NCBI RefSeq assembly: GCF_032190615.1
Contig: NZ_JAVLAT010000001.1
Coordinates: 1,682,501 to 1,746,500, forward strand
Length of the DNA: 64,000 nucleotides
Source: Brucella pseudogrignonensis
GTDB taxonomy: Bacteria > Pseudomonadota > Alphaproteobacteria > Rhizobiales > Rhizobiaceae
Direction: 5' to 3'
The translations under genes were made by a program, and so were the position numbers. Below, piece by piece: positions 36,520 to 46,311 of this stretch; the stretch's first letter is position 1; each line of letters begins with the position of its first letter. Under the pieces are notes generated by a model that was not told the DNA's origin, searched no databases, and saw only the letters and a program-made list of their open reading frames with translations.

Positions 36520-36869
36520 TAACCCTCAAGCTCCGGGAAGATGTGGAGTCCATTGTCGCCGAGCGGCAACGGCTCGACCTTTGTCACTGCCGATAATGGT
36601 AACACGGCGTAAAGATGCGGAAACAAGGCGCCACCGCGCGAGGTTTCATATTTCAGCGCATCGCCCAACGCCGCAGCATCCACGCTCACCAGCAGCAGAT
36701 CGGCTTGCCCGGCAAAATGTTTGGCTGCTGTTTCACGCACCTGTTCATGGGTGGAGAAATGGATATAGCCATCGGCAATATCAACCGGTGCCCCGGTAAA
36801 TTTGCCAGCCTCTTCTGCCTGCGCCCAGAGATCGCGCGGGGCGATCTTGTAGATGGTCGTTTTGGTCAT
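36519..36869 (-). CDS. DUF952 family protein
   Basis: 116-residue cytoplasmic protein. Seen: TIYKIAPRDLWAQAEEAGKF, the family core DIADGYIHFSTHEQVRETA, LLLVSVDAAALGD, LKYETSRGGALFPHLYA and LPLSAVTKVEPLPL, matching DUF952 (a fold related to ADP-ribosyl-type domains). Function is unknown. It sits just upstream of pyrD with a one-base overlap, an arrangement often kept in Rhizobiales. Confidence 0.88.
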   Translation of the reverse strand: MTKTTIYKIAPRDLWAQAEEAGKFTGAPVDIADGYIHFSTHEQVRETAAKHFAGQADLLLVSVDAAALGDALKYETSRGGALFPHLYAVLPLSAVTKVEPLPLGDNGLHIFPELEG

Positions 36870-36956
36870 GGCGGCTCTCTAGCCCGAATTTATTAGAAAA
36901 TCAAAGCATGACTTGTTCGTTTTTCTTGCATAGCTCCCATATGATGGGGAGAGCTC

Positions 36957-37003
36957 AAGCGCATCCCGAAAAGTGTGAAGCGGTTTTCGGATAAGATGCG
37001 CTT
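36957..37003. repeat. Dispersed palindromic repeat in the leader of a secreted protein gene
   Basis: Arms AAGCGCATC (36957-36965) and GATGCGCTT (36995-37003) around CCGAAAAGTGTGAAGCGG and TTTTCGGATAA. It ends 26 nt before the start codon and 12 nt or so before the ribosome-binding site, so it is probably transcribed as a leader hairpin. Confidence 0.88.
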
Positions 37004-37029
37004 AAAAAGTATTCTAAAGGAGGTCGACT

Positions 37030-37467
37030 ATGACTGGCAAAATTCATGCAATCGCTGTCGCTTCAATGCTTGGGTTAAGCTTTGTTACAAGCAGTGCTTA
37101 CGCTCAGGAGAATGGACGCTATCGCCTCGAAGGCACAGAAACCGGCTATGTGCGGCTTGATACGCGCACAGGTGCGCTTTCGGTCTGTAATGAGCAGCAG
37201 GGCCAGCTCATCTGCAAGATGGCGACCGAAGACCGTGAGGCCTATGAGAATGACATTTCCGATTTGCAGGACCGGGTGAAAAAACTCGAGGACAGGCTTG
37301 CGGCAATTCAGTCTGGTACTGCATCGGCCTCGCCGTCGAAACTACCGTCGGAAGCAGAGTTCGAACAGTCACTGGGCTATATGGAACGCTTCATGCGCCG
37401 TTTCATGGATGTGGCAAAGAGCTTTGACAGCGAGCCTGAAAAGCCGGCCGCTGGCACGCAGCAATAA
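37030..37467 (+). CDS. Secreted coiled-coil protein of unknown function
   Basis: 145 residues. Seen: signal peptide (MTGKIHAIAVASMLGLSFV, cleavage after SSAYA, about residue 25), a beta-rich segment with two cysteines in a C-X9-C pattern (about residues 55-65: SVCNEQQGQLICKMATED), then a heptad-like helix NDISDLQDRVKKLEDRLAAI (about 78-97) that should form a coiled coil, and a polar tail. AAAGGAGGT gives a strong ribosome-binding site. I do not recognise a named family; it looks like a conserved periplasmic protein of this group of bacteria. A palindromic repeat lies in its leader. Confidence 0.8.
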   Translation: MTGKIHAIAVASMLGLSFVTSSAYAQENGRYRLEGTETGYVRLDTRTGALSVCNEQQGQLICKMATEDREAYENDISDLQDRVKKLEDRLAAIQSGTASASPSKLPSEAEFEQSLGYMERFMRRFMDVAKSFDSEPEKPAAGTQQ

Positions 37468-37572
37468 CCTTATGCCCCTATAGTCGCTCTTGCGCACCTT
37501 CGCTGAAAATGCTTGCCTTCCCACATCTGTTTGCTCAATAGGGGCTTAACAGGTGGGGAGGGAAGTCCGGCA

Positions 37573-40500
37573 ATGCAGGGCTGGGGAATTTTAGGCGTCG
37601 CATTTCTGTATCTATTGATGTTGTTTGCCGTAGCAAGCATCGGTGATCGTCGCGCCGCGCGCTGGAGCAGTGCTCCGCGCCCTTATATCTATGCGCTCAG
37701 CCTGGCTGTTTACTGTACGTCATGGACCTTCTTTGGCTCCGTCGGACTGTCAGCTCAACGCGGACTGGAATTCCTGGGCATCTATATCGGGCCTATTCTG
37801 GTTTTCACGCTTGGCAACCGTCTGCTGCGTCATATCGTAAGGTTGGCAAAAGCTGAACATATCACCTCCATCGCCGATTTTCTCGCAGCGCGCTATGGCA
37901 AGAGTTTTGGCGTGGCGTCCCTTGCAACCTGCATCGCCGCTGTCGGCTCCATCCCTTATATCGCGCTGCAACTCAAAGCTGTTTCCGGTAGCGTCGGACT
38001 GGTTATGGAGCATTATGGCGCCGCTTTTGATCCGTCATCCTTTGTGTTTGGCGATATTTCATTGCCTGTTGCGGCTGTTCTGGCAGTCTTCGCCATTCTC
38101 TTCGGCACGCGCCATACTGATGCGACAGAACACCAGAATGGGCTCATTCTGGCTGTCGCACTCGAATCAGTGATAAAACTCTGTGCATTTCTGACCGTCG
38201 GTCTGGCCTGCACGTTCTTTCTGTTCGGCTCGCCGGGCGAGTTGATTGAACAGATTTCACAATCGCCAGCGGCCCTTGATGCATTCCACTATGAAACATC
38301 CATCGGTACATGGATTGTGCATACGATGCTGAGTGCTGCTGCCATTATCATGCTGCCGCGCCAGTTTCATGTGACAGTCGTTGAAAGCCGCAGTGAAAAA
38401 GAATTGCGCACGGCGTCGTGGCTGTTCCCGCTCTATCTGATCCTGATCAATATCTTCGTGTTCCCGATAGCGCTGATCGGTGTGATGACATTGGGAAATA
38501 CGGTGAGCGGGGATCTCTACGTATTGGCTTTGCCGCTTTCCGCGGGGGCCCATTCGCTGGCGCTGGTCGCGTTTCTTGGAGGGCTTTCCGCTGCAACCGC
38601 CATGGTGATTGTCGCTTGTGTGGCGCTGTCGATCATGATCTCCAATCACCTTGTTCTGCCCTTGATCATCCGTTGGCTCGCTTTGCGTCACCCGAACGAA
38701 CAGCGTGATCTGACAATGATCATTCTCAACACACGGCGGCTGACGATTGTCGCTATTCTGGCGTTGGCCTTCGCCTATTATCGTATGTCGTCGAACAATA
38801 TTCATCTCGCATCGATCGGCCTTATTTCGTTTGCCGCGATTGCGCAGTTTGTGCCGTCCTTCATCGGCGGGTTGTTCTGGCGCAACGCCAATGGACGCGG
38901 TGCGATGCTGGGTCTTTCAGCGGGCTTTTTAATCTGGGCCTACACGCTGTTGCTTCCAACGGTTGCGCCGCAAGATGCCGCTATTTTGCGCGATGGTCTG
39001 CTTGGTTTTGCCATGCTGCGGCCCGAAGCGCTCTTTGGCACGGAAGCTCTGCCACTCACCCATGGAGTGATCTGGAGCCTCGCCGCCAATACGCTGTTTT
39101 ATATTCTTGGTTCGCTTTCGCGTTCCTCAACGCCTTTGGAGCGCATTCAGGCCAGTATTTTCCTGCCGCGCTATTCGATTGCGGCACCCACGCTCAAACG
39201 CTTTCGCACGACTGTAACGGTCGAAGAATTGAAATCCACCATGTCGCGTTATCTTGGCGCTGAACGCGTTGAACGTGCCTTCATTCGCTTTGAGGGACGT
39301 GAGCAACGCAAGCTTGATCCCGGCATGATGGTCGATACGCCGCTGATCCGTTATGCCGAGCAATTGCTTGGAACAGCAGTCGGCTCTTCATCAGCGCGTC
39401 TGGTGTTGTCATTGTTGTTCAAGCGCAATGATGCATCGGCGCGTGATGCGCGGCAATTGCTCGACGATGCGTCTGTCGCTTTGCAACAGAATCGCGATCT
39501 GTTGCAGATTGCCCTTGATCAGATGGATCAGGGCATCACAGTGCTTGATAAGGATTTGCGGCTCACATGCTGGAACCGTCAGTTCAGAAAACTGTTGGAT
39601 CTGCCGGATGAGGTGATGCAGGTCAGCATTCCGGTATCGGAAATAGTTGAGCATCTGGTACGCAGCGGCGATTTGAATGCGAATGCGCAGAATGCAGCGA
39701 TCCGCTCGCTTGCGACCCTGCGTCAACCCTGGCGGCTCACGCTGAAATCCACCGGAAAGGTGCTTGAAATCAATTCCAATCCGATGCCGGATGGTGGGCT
39801 TGTTGCCACCTATACCGACATTACCGCTGAGGTCGAAGCTGACAGAATGCGTCAGCATGAGGCAGAAGTGCTTGAACAGCGCGTGGTGGACCGGACGGCG
39901 GAACTGACGCTGGTGAACCAGAAACTGGCCAAGGCGCAGAGTGTGGCCGAGGAGGCCAATCTTGGTAAAACACGGTTTTTGGCGGCGGCGGGTCATGACA
40001 TTCTTCAGCCGCTCAACGCGGCCCGTCTTTACAGTACAGCACTGGCCGAAAAGCTTGGTCGTGCTGAAACAAGCCAGCTTGCGCGGAATATCGATAGTTC
40101 ACTTGAATCGGTCGAAGCCATTCTGGGCATGGTGCTGGATATTTCCCGGCTGGATACCGGAGCACTGAAGCCCGAAGAAACGGTGTTTCGTCTTGACCGG
40201 CTTCTGAGCCAGATTGCGACTGATTTCACACCGATGGCACGCAACAAGGGATTGAAGCTGCGCGTGGTTCCCTCAAGCATTGTTGTGAAGACGGATCGCA
40301 ATATGCTGCGTCGCGTTATCCAGAATCTGGTTTCCAATGCGATTAAATACAGTCGGAAAGGGGGGGTACTGTTTGGTGTTCGCCGCCGCGGTGGTTTCGT
40401 TGAACTGCAGGTGCTTGATACCGGGATCGGCATTCCCGAGCAGAAGCTGAAACTCGTTTTCCGTGAGTTCACGCGCCTTGATGAAGGTATGCGCGAGGCA

Positions 40501-41070
40501 GAAGGGCTCGGACTTGGCCTTTCCATTGTCGATCGAATTACACGGATGCTCGAATTGCCGCTGACATTTACATCGGCATCGGGAAAGGGAAGTGTTTTTT
40601 CGATCCGCATTCCAATAAGCGAGGAGACGGTTCCGGTCGAGGAAATTACCAGTCGCAAAGGCTTCACAAGGGCGTCGAGCCTTGCCGGGCTTGATGTGCT
40701 GTGCATCGATAATGATGCCAATATTCTGGCAGGTATGGATACCTTGCTGACGGGCTGGGGCTGCAACGTCACAACATTGCGCGGTGGTTCAGGCCTGAAG
40801 GTCTATTGCGTTGAACGGGAGGTCCCGCCAGACGTCATCATCGCTGATTATCATCTCGATCATGAAAACGGTCTGGATATGATCGGTTTTGCGCGTGAAA
40901 GTTTTGGCTGCGAGGTCTCTGCAATACTTCTGACAGCTGATCGCTCCAAGGAAGTGCGCAGACGGGCGGAAGAAGAGAACGTGACCGTTCTGAACAAGCC
41001 CTTACGACCGGCTGCATTGCGTGCGCTGCTATCGAGCGCACTGCATCAGCGTTCGGCTGCCGCCGAATAA
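37573..41070 (+). CDS. SLC5-type transporter-sensor hybrid histidine kinase
   Basis: 1165 residues. Seen: about 13 membrane segments of a sodium/solute-symporter fold (about 1-500; YALSLAVYCTSWTFFGSVGL, ITSIADFLAARYGKSFGVAS), PAS region (about 650-760, ALDQMDQGITVLDKDLRLTC), a coiled coil (about 765-800), HisKA with H808 in AAGHDILQPLNAARLYS, HATPase with NLVSNAIKYSRKGG, LDTGIGIPEQ and EGLGLGLSIVDRI, and a receiver domain (about 1040-1160) with phospho-accepting D1092 in VIIADYHLDHENGLD. Same layout as CbrA and NahK/ErcS-type kinases. ATG 37573 has GGAGGGAAG upstream. Convergent, 1 nt apart, with a LuxR-type response regulator that is the likely partner. Confidence 0.9.
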   Translation: MQGWGILGVAFLYLLMLFAVASIGDRRAARWSSAPRPYIYALSLAVYCTSWTFFGSVGLSAQRGLEFLGIYIGPILVFTLGNRLLRHIVRLAKAEHITSIADFLAARYGKSFGVASLATCIAAVGSIPYIALQLKAVSGSVGLVMEHYGAAFDPSSFVFGDISLPVAAVLAVFAILFGTRHTDATEHQNGLILAVALESVIKLCAFLTVGLACTFFLFGSPGELIEQISQSPAALDAFHYETSIGTWIVHTMLSAAAIIMLPRQFHVTVVESRSEKELRTASWLFPLYLILINIFVFPIALIGVMTLGNTVSGDLYVLALPLSAGAHSLALVAFLGGLSAATAMVIVACVALSIMISNHLVLPLIIRWLALRHPNEQRDLTMIILNTRRLTIVAILALAFAYYRMSSNNIHLASIGLISFAAIAQFVPSFIGGLFWRNANGRGAMLGLSAGFLIWAYTLLLPTVAPQDAAILRDGLLGFAMLRPEALFGTEALPLTHGVIWSLAANTLFYILGSLSRSSTPLERIQASIFLPRYSIAAPTLKRFRTTVTVEELKSTMSRYLGAERVERAFIRFEGREQRKLDPGMMVDTPLIRYAEQLLGTAVGSSSARLVLSLLFKRNDASARDARQLLDDASVALQQNRDLLQIALDQMDQGITVLDKDLRLTCWNRQFRKLLDLPDEVMQVSIPVSEIVEHLVRSGDLNANAQNAAIRSLATLRQPWRLTLKSTGKVLEINSNPMPDGGLVATYTDITAEVEADRMRQHEAEVLEQRVVDRTAELTLVNQKLAKAQSVAEEANLGKTRFLAAAGHDILQPLNAARLYSTALAEKLGRAETSQLARNIDSSLESVEAILGMVLDISRLDTGALKPEETVFRLDRLLSQIATDFTPMARNKGLKLRVVPSSIVVKTDRNMLRRVIQNLVSNAIKYSRKGGVLFGVRRRGGFVELQVLDTGIGIPEQKLKLVFREFTRLDEGMREAEGLGLGLSIVDRITRMLELPLTFTSASGKGSVFSIRIPISEETVPVEEITSRKGFTRASSLAGLDVLCIDNDANILAGMDTLLTGWGCNVTTLRGGSGLKVYCVEREVPPDVIIADYHLDHENGLDMIGFARESFGCEVSAILLTADRSKEVRRRAEEENVTVLNKPLRPAALRALLSSALHQRSAAAE

Positions 41071-41071
41071 C

Positions 41072-41722
41072 TCAGCTTTGCTCGCTGGTCAGCGCATCGC
41101 TGCCAATGCGTGAGAGCAGGATGACGGCTTGTGTGCGGCTGTCAACGTCGAGTTTTTGCAGAATGGCTGAGACATGCGCCTTGACGGTGGCTTCCGAAAC
41201 ATTCAACTCAAAAGCGATCTGTTTGTTGAGCAGCCCTTCGGCCAGCATCGTCAAAACGCGGGTCTGTTGCGGGGTCAACGTTCTGATTTTCGCAATCAGC
41301 GTTTCGATCTCCGGGTCGCGGACGGCATCGATATCGACATCAGACGGCGTCCATATATCGCCAGCAAGAACGGCATGCACAGCTTCGCCAATAGCCTCCA
41401 TACTCGCAGATTTTGAGATGAAGCCCGATGCGCCAAGCTCGATGGCATGCCGAATTGTGGAAGCATCGTCCGTTGCGGAAACGATAATAATAGGCAGTGC
41501 TGGTTCCAGCCCTTTCAGCGTTACCAGACCAGACAGGCCGGTGCCGCCCGGCATGGTCAGATCAAGCAACAGCAGATCAACGTCGTCGCGCTCCGCGACC
41601 AGCTTTTTGGCAGCCTCGAAATCTCCGACTTCAATGATAGTTGCCTCTTCTGGCAAGCTTGACAGAACCTGTCGCAGCGCACCTCTGAAAAGCGGATGGT
41701 CGTCAGCGATGATAAATTGCAT
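41072..41722 (-). CDS. NarL/FixJ-type (LuxR) response regulator
   Basis: 216 residues. Seen: receiver domain with IIADDHPLFRGALRQVLSSL, phospho-accepting aspartate in DLLLLDLTMPGGTGL (about residue 54) and SATDDASTIRHAIELGASGF, then a LuxR helix-turn-helix (about 145-205, LTPQQTRVLTMLAEGLLNKQ, NVSEATVKAHVSAILQKL). ATG 41722 is the only start that begins directly with the receiver domain; longer frames exist. It faces the hybrid kinase tail to tail with a 1-nt gap and no terminator between, as in orphan-kinase/regulator pairs of rhizobia and pseudomonads. Targets unknown. Confidence 0.9.
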   Translation of the reverse strand: MQFIIADDHPLFRGALRQVLSSLPEEATIIEVGDFEAAKKLVAERDDVDLLLLDLTMPGGTGLSGLVTLKGLEPALPIIIVSATDDASTIRHAIELGASGFISKSASMEAIGEAVHAVLAGDIWTPSDVDIDAVRDPEIETLIAKIRTLTPQQTRVLTMLAEGLLNKQIAFELNVSEATVKAHVSAILQKLDVDSRTQAVILLSRIGSDALTSEQS

Positions 41723-41925
41723 AAGCCTCGCACGCCATTCTGAAAGTCCTCCCCGAGCGATGCATGGTGACATGCAGCTGTCTCGTTTTATGCCGTTTTT
41801 CGTCGCTAGCAACTAAAAATAGCATTCATTAGCCTGAACTTATGTCGCATTGCCCCCTTATGGCCGCATTATACGCTAATTTTGGGTTTGAAACAGCGAC
41901 CTTGGTGACAATCAGAAGGCCTTAC

Positions 41926-42876
41926 ATGACACGCAATACGCTTTATCCGGAGATCGTGCCCTTCAAAGAAGAGATGCTGCAAGTATCGGCTTTGCATCGC
42001 ATCTATGTCGAGCAATGTGGAAATCCTGATGGCAAACCCGTGATCATGCTTCATGGTGGTCCGGGTGGTGGGATCAGGCCAGCCATGCGCTGCCTGCACG
42101 ATCCTGAAAAATACCGTATCATCCTTTTTGATCAGCGCGGCTGCGGCCGTTCAACGCCGCATGCGGAATTACGCGAAAACACCACATGGGATCTGGTTGC
42201 AGATATGGAGCGTATTCGCACCCATCTTGGCATTGATAAATGGCAGGTCTTTGGTGGTTCGTGGGGCTCGACACTTGGCCTTGCCTATGCACAAACCCAT
42301 CCGCAGCAAGTGTCGGAACTCATCCTGCGCGGCATTTTCATGGTGCGTCGCTTTGAAGTTGACTGGATGTATTCAAACGGTGCCAGCATCATTTTCCCGG
42401 ATCATTTTGAAGCCTATCAGGAGCATATCCCGGAAGACGAACGCGGCGATATGATAGCCGCTTATTATAAGCGGCTCACCGATCGCGACCCTCAGGTTCA
42501 GCTCGCTGCAGCGCGTTTATGGGCGCGGTGGGAGGGGTCGGTGCTGTCAATTCAGCCTGATCCGGCCCGCATCGAAGCGTTTGGAGACGATCATCATGCG
42601 ATCGCTTTTGGACGTATCGAATGCCATTATTTTCAGAACCGCGGCTTCCTTGAAACTGACGATCAGCTTTTGCGCAATGTCGACCGTATCCGCCACATTC
42701 CCGGCGTTATTGTGCATGGCCGTTATGACATGTGTACGCCGTTTATCAATGCCTGGCAGCTCAAGAAGATGTGGCCGGAAGCCGATCTGCGGATTGTTGA
42801 GGACAGCGGCCACGCAGTGACCGAGCCCGGCATCACGCATGAATTGATCGCAGCGACCAAACGCTTTGCAGATTAA
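41926..42876 (+). CDS. pip: Prolyl aminopeptidase
   Basis: Alpha/beta-hydrolase that removes N-terminal proline from peptides; cytoplasmic, 316 residues. Seen: VIMLHGGPGGGIRPAMRC (oxyanion region HGGPG), FDQRGCGRSTPHAE, nucleophile elbow GGSWGSTLGLAYA (serine about 110), HGRYDMCTPFINAW with the aspartate and EDSGHAVTEPGITHEL with the histidine. ATG 41926 has AGAAGG 6 nt upstream; an ATG-rich extension upstream of it is not needed. Terminator follows. Confidence 0.92.
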   Translation: MTRNTLYPEIVPFKEEMLQVSALHRIYVEQCGNPDGKPVIMLHGGPGGGIRPAMRCLHDPEKYRIILFDQRGCGRSTPHAELRENTTWDLVADMERIRTHLGIDKWQVFGGSWGSTLGLAYAQTHPQQVSELILRGIFMVRRFEVDWMYSNGASIIFPDHFEAYQEHIPEDERGDMIAAYYKRLTDRDPQVQLAAARLWARWEGSVLSIQPDPARIEAFGDDHHAIAFGRIECHYFQNRGFLETDDQLLRNVDRIRHIPGVIVHGRYDMCTPFINAWQLKKMWPEADLRIVEDSGHAVTEPGITHELIAATKRFAD

Positions 42877-42882
42877 GTCAAG

Positions 42883-42914
42883 AAGCGGGGCACATTGCCG
42901 GCGCTCCGCTTTTT
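42883..42914 (+). terminator. Intrinsic terminator of pip
   Basis: AAGCGG (42883-42888) / CCGCTT (42906-42911) with an inner GC-rich stem and TTTTT. Confidence 0.75.
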
Positions 42915-43110
42915 ACAGATAATGAAAATCCACTTTCAAAGAGAGCTTTTGCAAACTTTATCTTTTCTTTGAATATTTTCGCCTACAATCTAAGGAGAGG
43001 ACAATTGGTGTCAGCTTTGACTTCAATTGTTCATCCAAACGGTTTTTGGCGAAGCTTGTCCGTTAGCAAGGACGGCCCGGACTAAGTTCGTATTCGAGAG
43101 GGATGCAAGA

Positions 43111-43533
43111 ATGCTAAAAGAATTCAGAGAGTTCGCTCTCAAAGGCAATATGGTCGATCTGGCTATCGGTGTTATCATCGGCGGTGCATTCGGTGGCCTT
43201 GTTAATTCCATTGTTAATGACATCATCATGCCGATCATCGGTTTGATTACCGGCGGTATCGACTTCTCCAATATGTTTATCCAGCTTGCCGGCGAACCAA
43301 GGTCGACACTGGCGGCTGCGCGTGAAGCTGGTGCAACCATTGCTTATGGTAATTTCGTTACCCTGCTTATCAACTTCCTGATCATTGCCTGGGTTCTGTT
43401 CCTTGTCGTCAAGGGCATGAATAAGCTTAAGAAAAAGGAAGAAGCAAAGCCTGAAACCGTTGCAGAGCTACCGCGTGAAGAAGTTCTTCTCGCAGAAATC
43501 CGCGATCTTCTGGCAAAGCAGAGCAAAGCTTGA
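43111..43533 (+). CDS. mscL: Large-conductance mechanosensitive channel MscL
   Basis: Pentameric inner-membrane channel that vents solutes on osmotic downshock, 140 residues. Seen: [20 protein letters not shown] with the pore-lining first helix [19 protein letters not shown], periplasmic loop, second helix [19 protein letters not shown], charged KKKEEAK cluster and the conserved C-terminal helix [17 protein letters not shown] 43111 follows GAGAGGG. Monocistronic with a terminator. Confidence 0.96.
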   Translation: MLKEFREFALKGNMVDLAIGVIIGGAFGGLVNSIVNDIIMPIIGLITGGIDFSNMFIQLAGEPRSTLAAAREAGATIAYGNFVTLLINFLIIAWVLFLVVKGMNKLKKKEEAKPETVAELPREEVLLAEIRDLLAKQSKA

Positions 43534-43556
43534 TTGCTTTCATATAGCCAAATTAG

Positions 43557-43584
43557 AACGGGGTCTTTATGGCCCCGTTTTTAT
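43557..43584 (+). terminator. Intrinsic terminator of mscL
   Basis: AACGGGG / CCCCGTT stem with 9-nt loop, then TTTTATTT. Confidence 0.87.
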
Positions 43585-43676
43585 TTGATCCATCAATTTG
43601 AATGATTGGATCATCACAAAAAACCACATGATTTCATGACTGTATCTTGCTAACCAGGAGCAATCAAAATTGAAAT

Positions 43677-44855
43677 ATGTGGGAACAAATGACGCTTTTT
43701 ACTGATCTCCGTCGTGAAGCAGCTGAAGCACCGGATAGTGGTATTGTTGCTGTCGCCAATCATGGCCGGGGCAAGCCGGGAATTATCCCGCTCTGGGTCG
43801 GCGAGGGTGATCTGCCAACCCCTGATTTCATCCGTGACGCTGCTCAGAAGGCCATTGCAGATGGCGAAACCTTCTATACATGGCAGGCTGGTATCCCCGA
43901 ATTGCGCGAAGCGCTGGTTCGCTATCACGGACGTCATTTCCCACAGCCGTTCAAGACAGAAAATTTCTACGTGACCGGCTCAGGAATGCACGCCATTGAA
44001 ATGGCGCTGACCGCGACCACGGGTGCGGGCGAAGAGGCGATTTATCTGTCGCCCGCATGGCCGAATTTTGTCGGTGCAGCCGGTCTTGCGGGCGCGGTCC
44101 CCGTGCCGGTCGAGCTGGAATTTGGCGCCAATGGCTGGGTTCGCGATCCTGAAAAGATTGCAGCGGCGATGACACCACGCACGCGTGCCCTGTTCATCAA
44201 TACGCCCGCAAACCCTACCGGCTGGACGGCTGACATCGAAACTCTGCGCTATATTCTCAATCTGGCGCGCGAAAAGGGTATCTGGATTATTGCCGACGAG
44301 ATTTACACCCACTTCTATTATGGCGGTGGTCGTGCGCCTTCCTTCATGGACATCATGGAGCCGGATGATCGCATCATCTTTGTCAATTCATTCTCAAAGA
44401 ACTGGGCGATGACTGGCTGGCGCGTGGGCTGGATGAATGTGCATCCGTCTATCGGTCCGGTCATTGAAAATATGATCCAATATTCAAATTCCGGTGTCGC
44501 ACAATTCATGCAGCGGGGTGCTGTTGCAGCCCTTGATCACGGCGATGAATTCATCGCGATGCAGGTCGAGCGCGCACGCTCAACGCGGGATCGTCTTTGT
44601 GCAACCTTGCAGGAAACGGGCAAAGTCCGTCTGACCCCGCCGCAGGGCGCATTCTATCTGTTCTTTGGCGTTGATGGGGTCACCGACTCCGTCAAAGCTG
44701 CGATAGATATTGTTGATAACGCCAATGTCGGTTTGGCGCCGGGAAGTGCTTTTGGTGTTGGCGGTGAAGGGTATTTCCGCCTTTGCTTCGGGCGTGATCC
44801 AAAGCAGATCGACGAAGCGGCGGCAAGGCTGGTTCGCTGGATCAATGATCTCTAA
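43677..44855 (+). CDS. Class I/II PLP-dependent aminotransferase
   Basis: 392-residue fold-type I aminotransferase. Seen: IIPLWVGEGDLPTPDFIRDA, FYTWQAGIPELREAL, the cofactor site ALFINTPANPTGWTAD, IADEIYTHFYYGGG and the PLP lysine in FVNSFSKNWAMTGWRVGWMN (about residue 240), and RLCFGRDPKQIDEA. Closest in motifs to aspartate/aromatic-type aminotransferases; substrate not resolved. Start 43677 (MWEQMTLF) or 43689 (MTLF, GGAA just upstream) are both possible. Monocistronic. Confidence 0.88.
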   Translation: MWEQMTLFTDLRREAAEAPDSGIVAVANHGRGKPGIIPLWVGEGDLPTPDFIRDAAQKAIADGETFYTWQAGIPELREALVRYHGRHFPQPFKTENFYVTGSGMHAIEMALTATTGAGEEAIYLSPAWPNFVGAAGLAGAVPVPVELEFGANGWVRDPEKIAAAMTPRTRALFINTPANPTGWTADIETLRYILNLAREKGIWIIADEIYTHFYYGGGRAPSFMDIMEPDDRIIFVNSFSKNWAMTGWRVGWMNVHPSIGPVIENMIQYSNSGVAQFMQRGAVAALDHGDEFIAMQVERARSTRDRLCATLQETGKVRLTPPQGAFYLFFGVDGVTDSVKAAIDIVDNANVGLAPGSAFGVGGEGYFRLCFGRDPKQIDEAAARLVRWINDL

Positions 44856-44859
44856 AAAT

Positions 44860-44886
44860 AAAGGCCGGTGAAAACCGGCCTTTTTC
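44860..44886. terminator. Bidirectional terminator between the aminotransferase gene and hemA
   Basis: AAGGCCGGT / ACCGGCCTT stem with GAAA loop; T run to the right and A run to the left, serving both converging genes. Confidence 0.9.
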
Positions 44887-44907
44887 AATGCTGTGACGCT
44901 GAATTGG

Positions 44908-46185
44908 TCAGCCGCCCGCTTTGGAAACCATCAGCGGAATGATGCGGTCTGAATTTGCAGCCTTTGGTGCTTCCGGTTCAGCAAATGGAATACCGAGCGT
45001 GTTCCACACTTCCAGCAGTGCGTCTTTCAGGCCGTCAATCAGTGCATCGTCGTGCAATGGCGATGGCGTGATGCGCAAGCGTTCGGTGCCGCGTGGCACA
45101 GTCGGATAGTTGATCGGCTGAATATAGATGCCATGCACATCAAGCAGGCGGTCACTGGCCTTTTTGCACAGCTCTGGATCACCAACCAGAATTGGTACGA
45201 TATGCGTTTCCGAAGGCATCACCGGGAAACCGGCACCGGACAGAACATCCTTGGCGCGCTGCGCCTGACGCTGCTGGCCATCGCGCTCAACCTGAGAGGC
45301 CTTCAGATGACGGATTGCCGCGGTCGCGGAAGCTGCGACGGCTGGTGGCAGTGATGTCGTGAAGATAAAGCCCGGTGCATACGAACGCACGGCGTCGATA
45401 ATCGCACGTGAACCGGTAATGTAACCACCCAGAGCGCCAAATGCCTTCGCGAGCGTCCCTTCGATAATATCGATGCGATGCGCAAGGCCGTCGCGCTCGG
45501 TGATGCCACCGCCGCGTGCGCCATACATGCCAACCGCATGGACCTCATCAATATAGGTCATGGCGTTATACTTGTCGGCAAGATCGGCAATCTTTTCGAT
45601 TGGCGCAATATCGCCATCCATCGAATAGACGGATTCAAACACGATCAACTTGGCGCGGGAACGATCCGCAGATTTCAGAAGCTGTTCGAGATGCTCAACG
45701 TCATTGTGACGGAAAATTTTCTTTTCTGCACCGGAACGACGCACGCCTTCGATCATTGAAGCATGGTTCAACTCGTCAGAAAGGATCAAGCAGTTGGGGA
45801 GCAGCCGACCAATGGTCGAGATTGAAGCTTCGTTGGAAACAAAGCCAGAGGTGAAGACGAGACCGGCCTCTTTGCCATGCAGATCGGCAAGTTCGGCTTC
45901 AAGCTCAACAAGCGGGTGATTGTTACCCGAAATATTGCGGGTGCCACCAGCGCCAGAACCTGTAGAATTGGCAGTGTCGCACATCGCCTTGATAACATCG
46001 GGATGATGCCCCATGCCCAGGTAATCGTTCGAACACCACACGGTGATCTCACGTGCGGTGCCATTATTACGCCAGGTAGCGCGGGGGAAACGTCCAACAA
46101 TGCGTTCAAGATTGGCAAAAACGCGGTAACGCTTCTCGGCGTGCAGCTGGTCGATCGCTTCTTCAAAAAACCGGCGATAGTCCAT
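44908..46185 (-). CDS. hemA: 5-aminolevulinate synthase
   Basis: PLP enzyme condensing glycine and succinyl-CoA, first step of haem synthesis by the alphaproteobacterial (C4) route; 425 residues. Seen: [97 protein letters not shown] and the PLP lysine in [18 protein letters not shown]. Monocistronic. The 270-nt region upstream holds a long compound hairpin repeat about 125 nt from the start codon. Confidence 0.97.
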   Translation of the reverse strand: MDYRRFFEEAIDQLHAEKRYRVFANLERIVGRFPRATWRNNGTAREITVWCSNDYLGMGHHPDVIKAMCDTANSTGSGAGGTRNISGNNHPLVELEAELADLHGKEAGLVFTSGFVSNEASISTIGRLLPNCLILSDELNHASMIEGVRRSGAEKKIFRHNDVEHLEQLLKSADRSRAKLIVFESVYSMDGDIAPIEKIADLADKYNAMTYIDEVHAVGMYGARGGGITERDGLAHRIDIIEGTLAKAFGALGGYITGSRAIIDAVRSYAPGFIFTTSLPPAVAASATAAIRHLKASQVERDGQQRQAQRAKDVLSGAGFPVMPSETHIVPILVGDPELCKKASDRLLDVHGIYIQPINYPTVPRGTERLRITPSPLHDDALIDGLKDALLEVWNTLGIPFAEPEAPKAANSDRIIPLMVSKAGG

Positions 46186-46311
46186 TATACGCTCCTTGTT
46201 ATCGCTCTAGTACCGCTTTTGCGCGGTTGCGTCCATGCCGCAATGACGGGCAATTTGCCACGCTTTCGTGAAGCTGCATTGATCAAAATCAAACAAATAG
46301 CAGGTTTTTTA

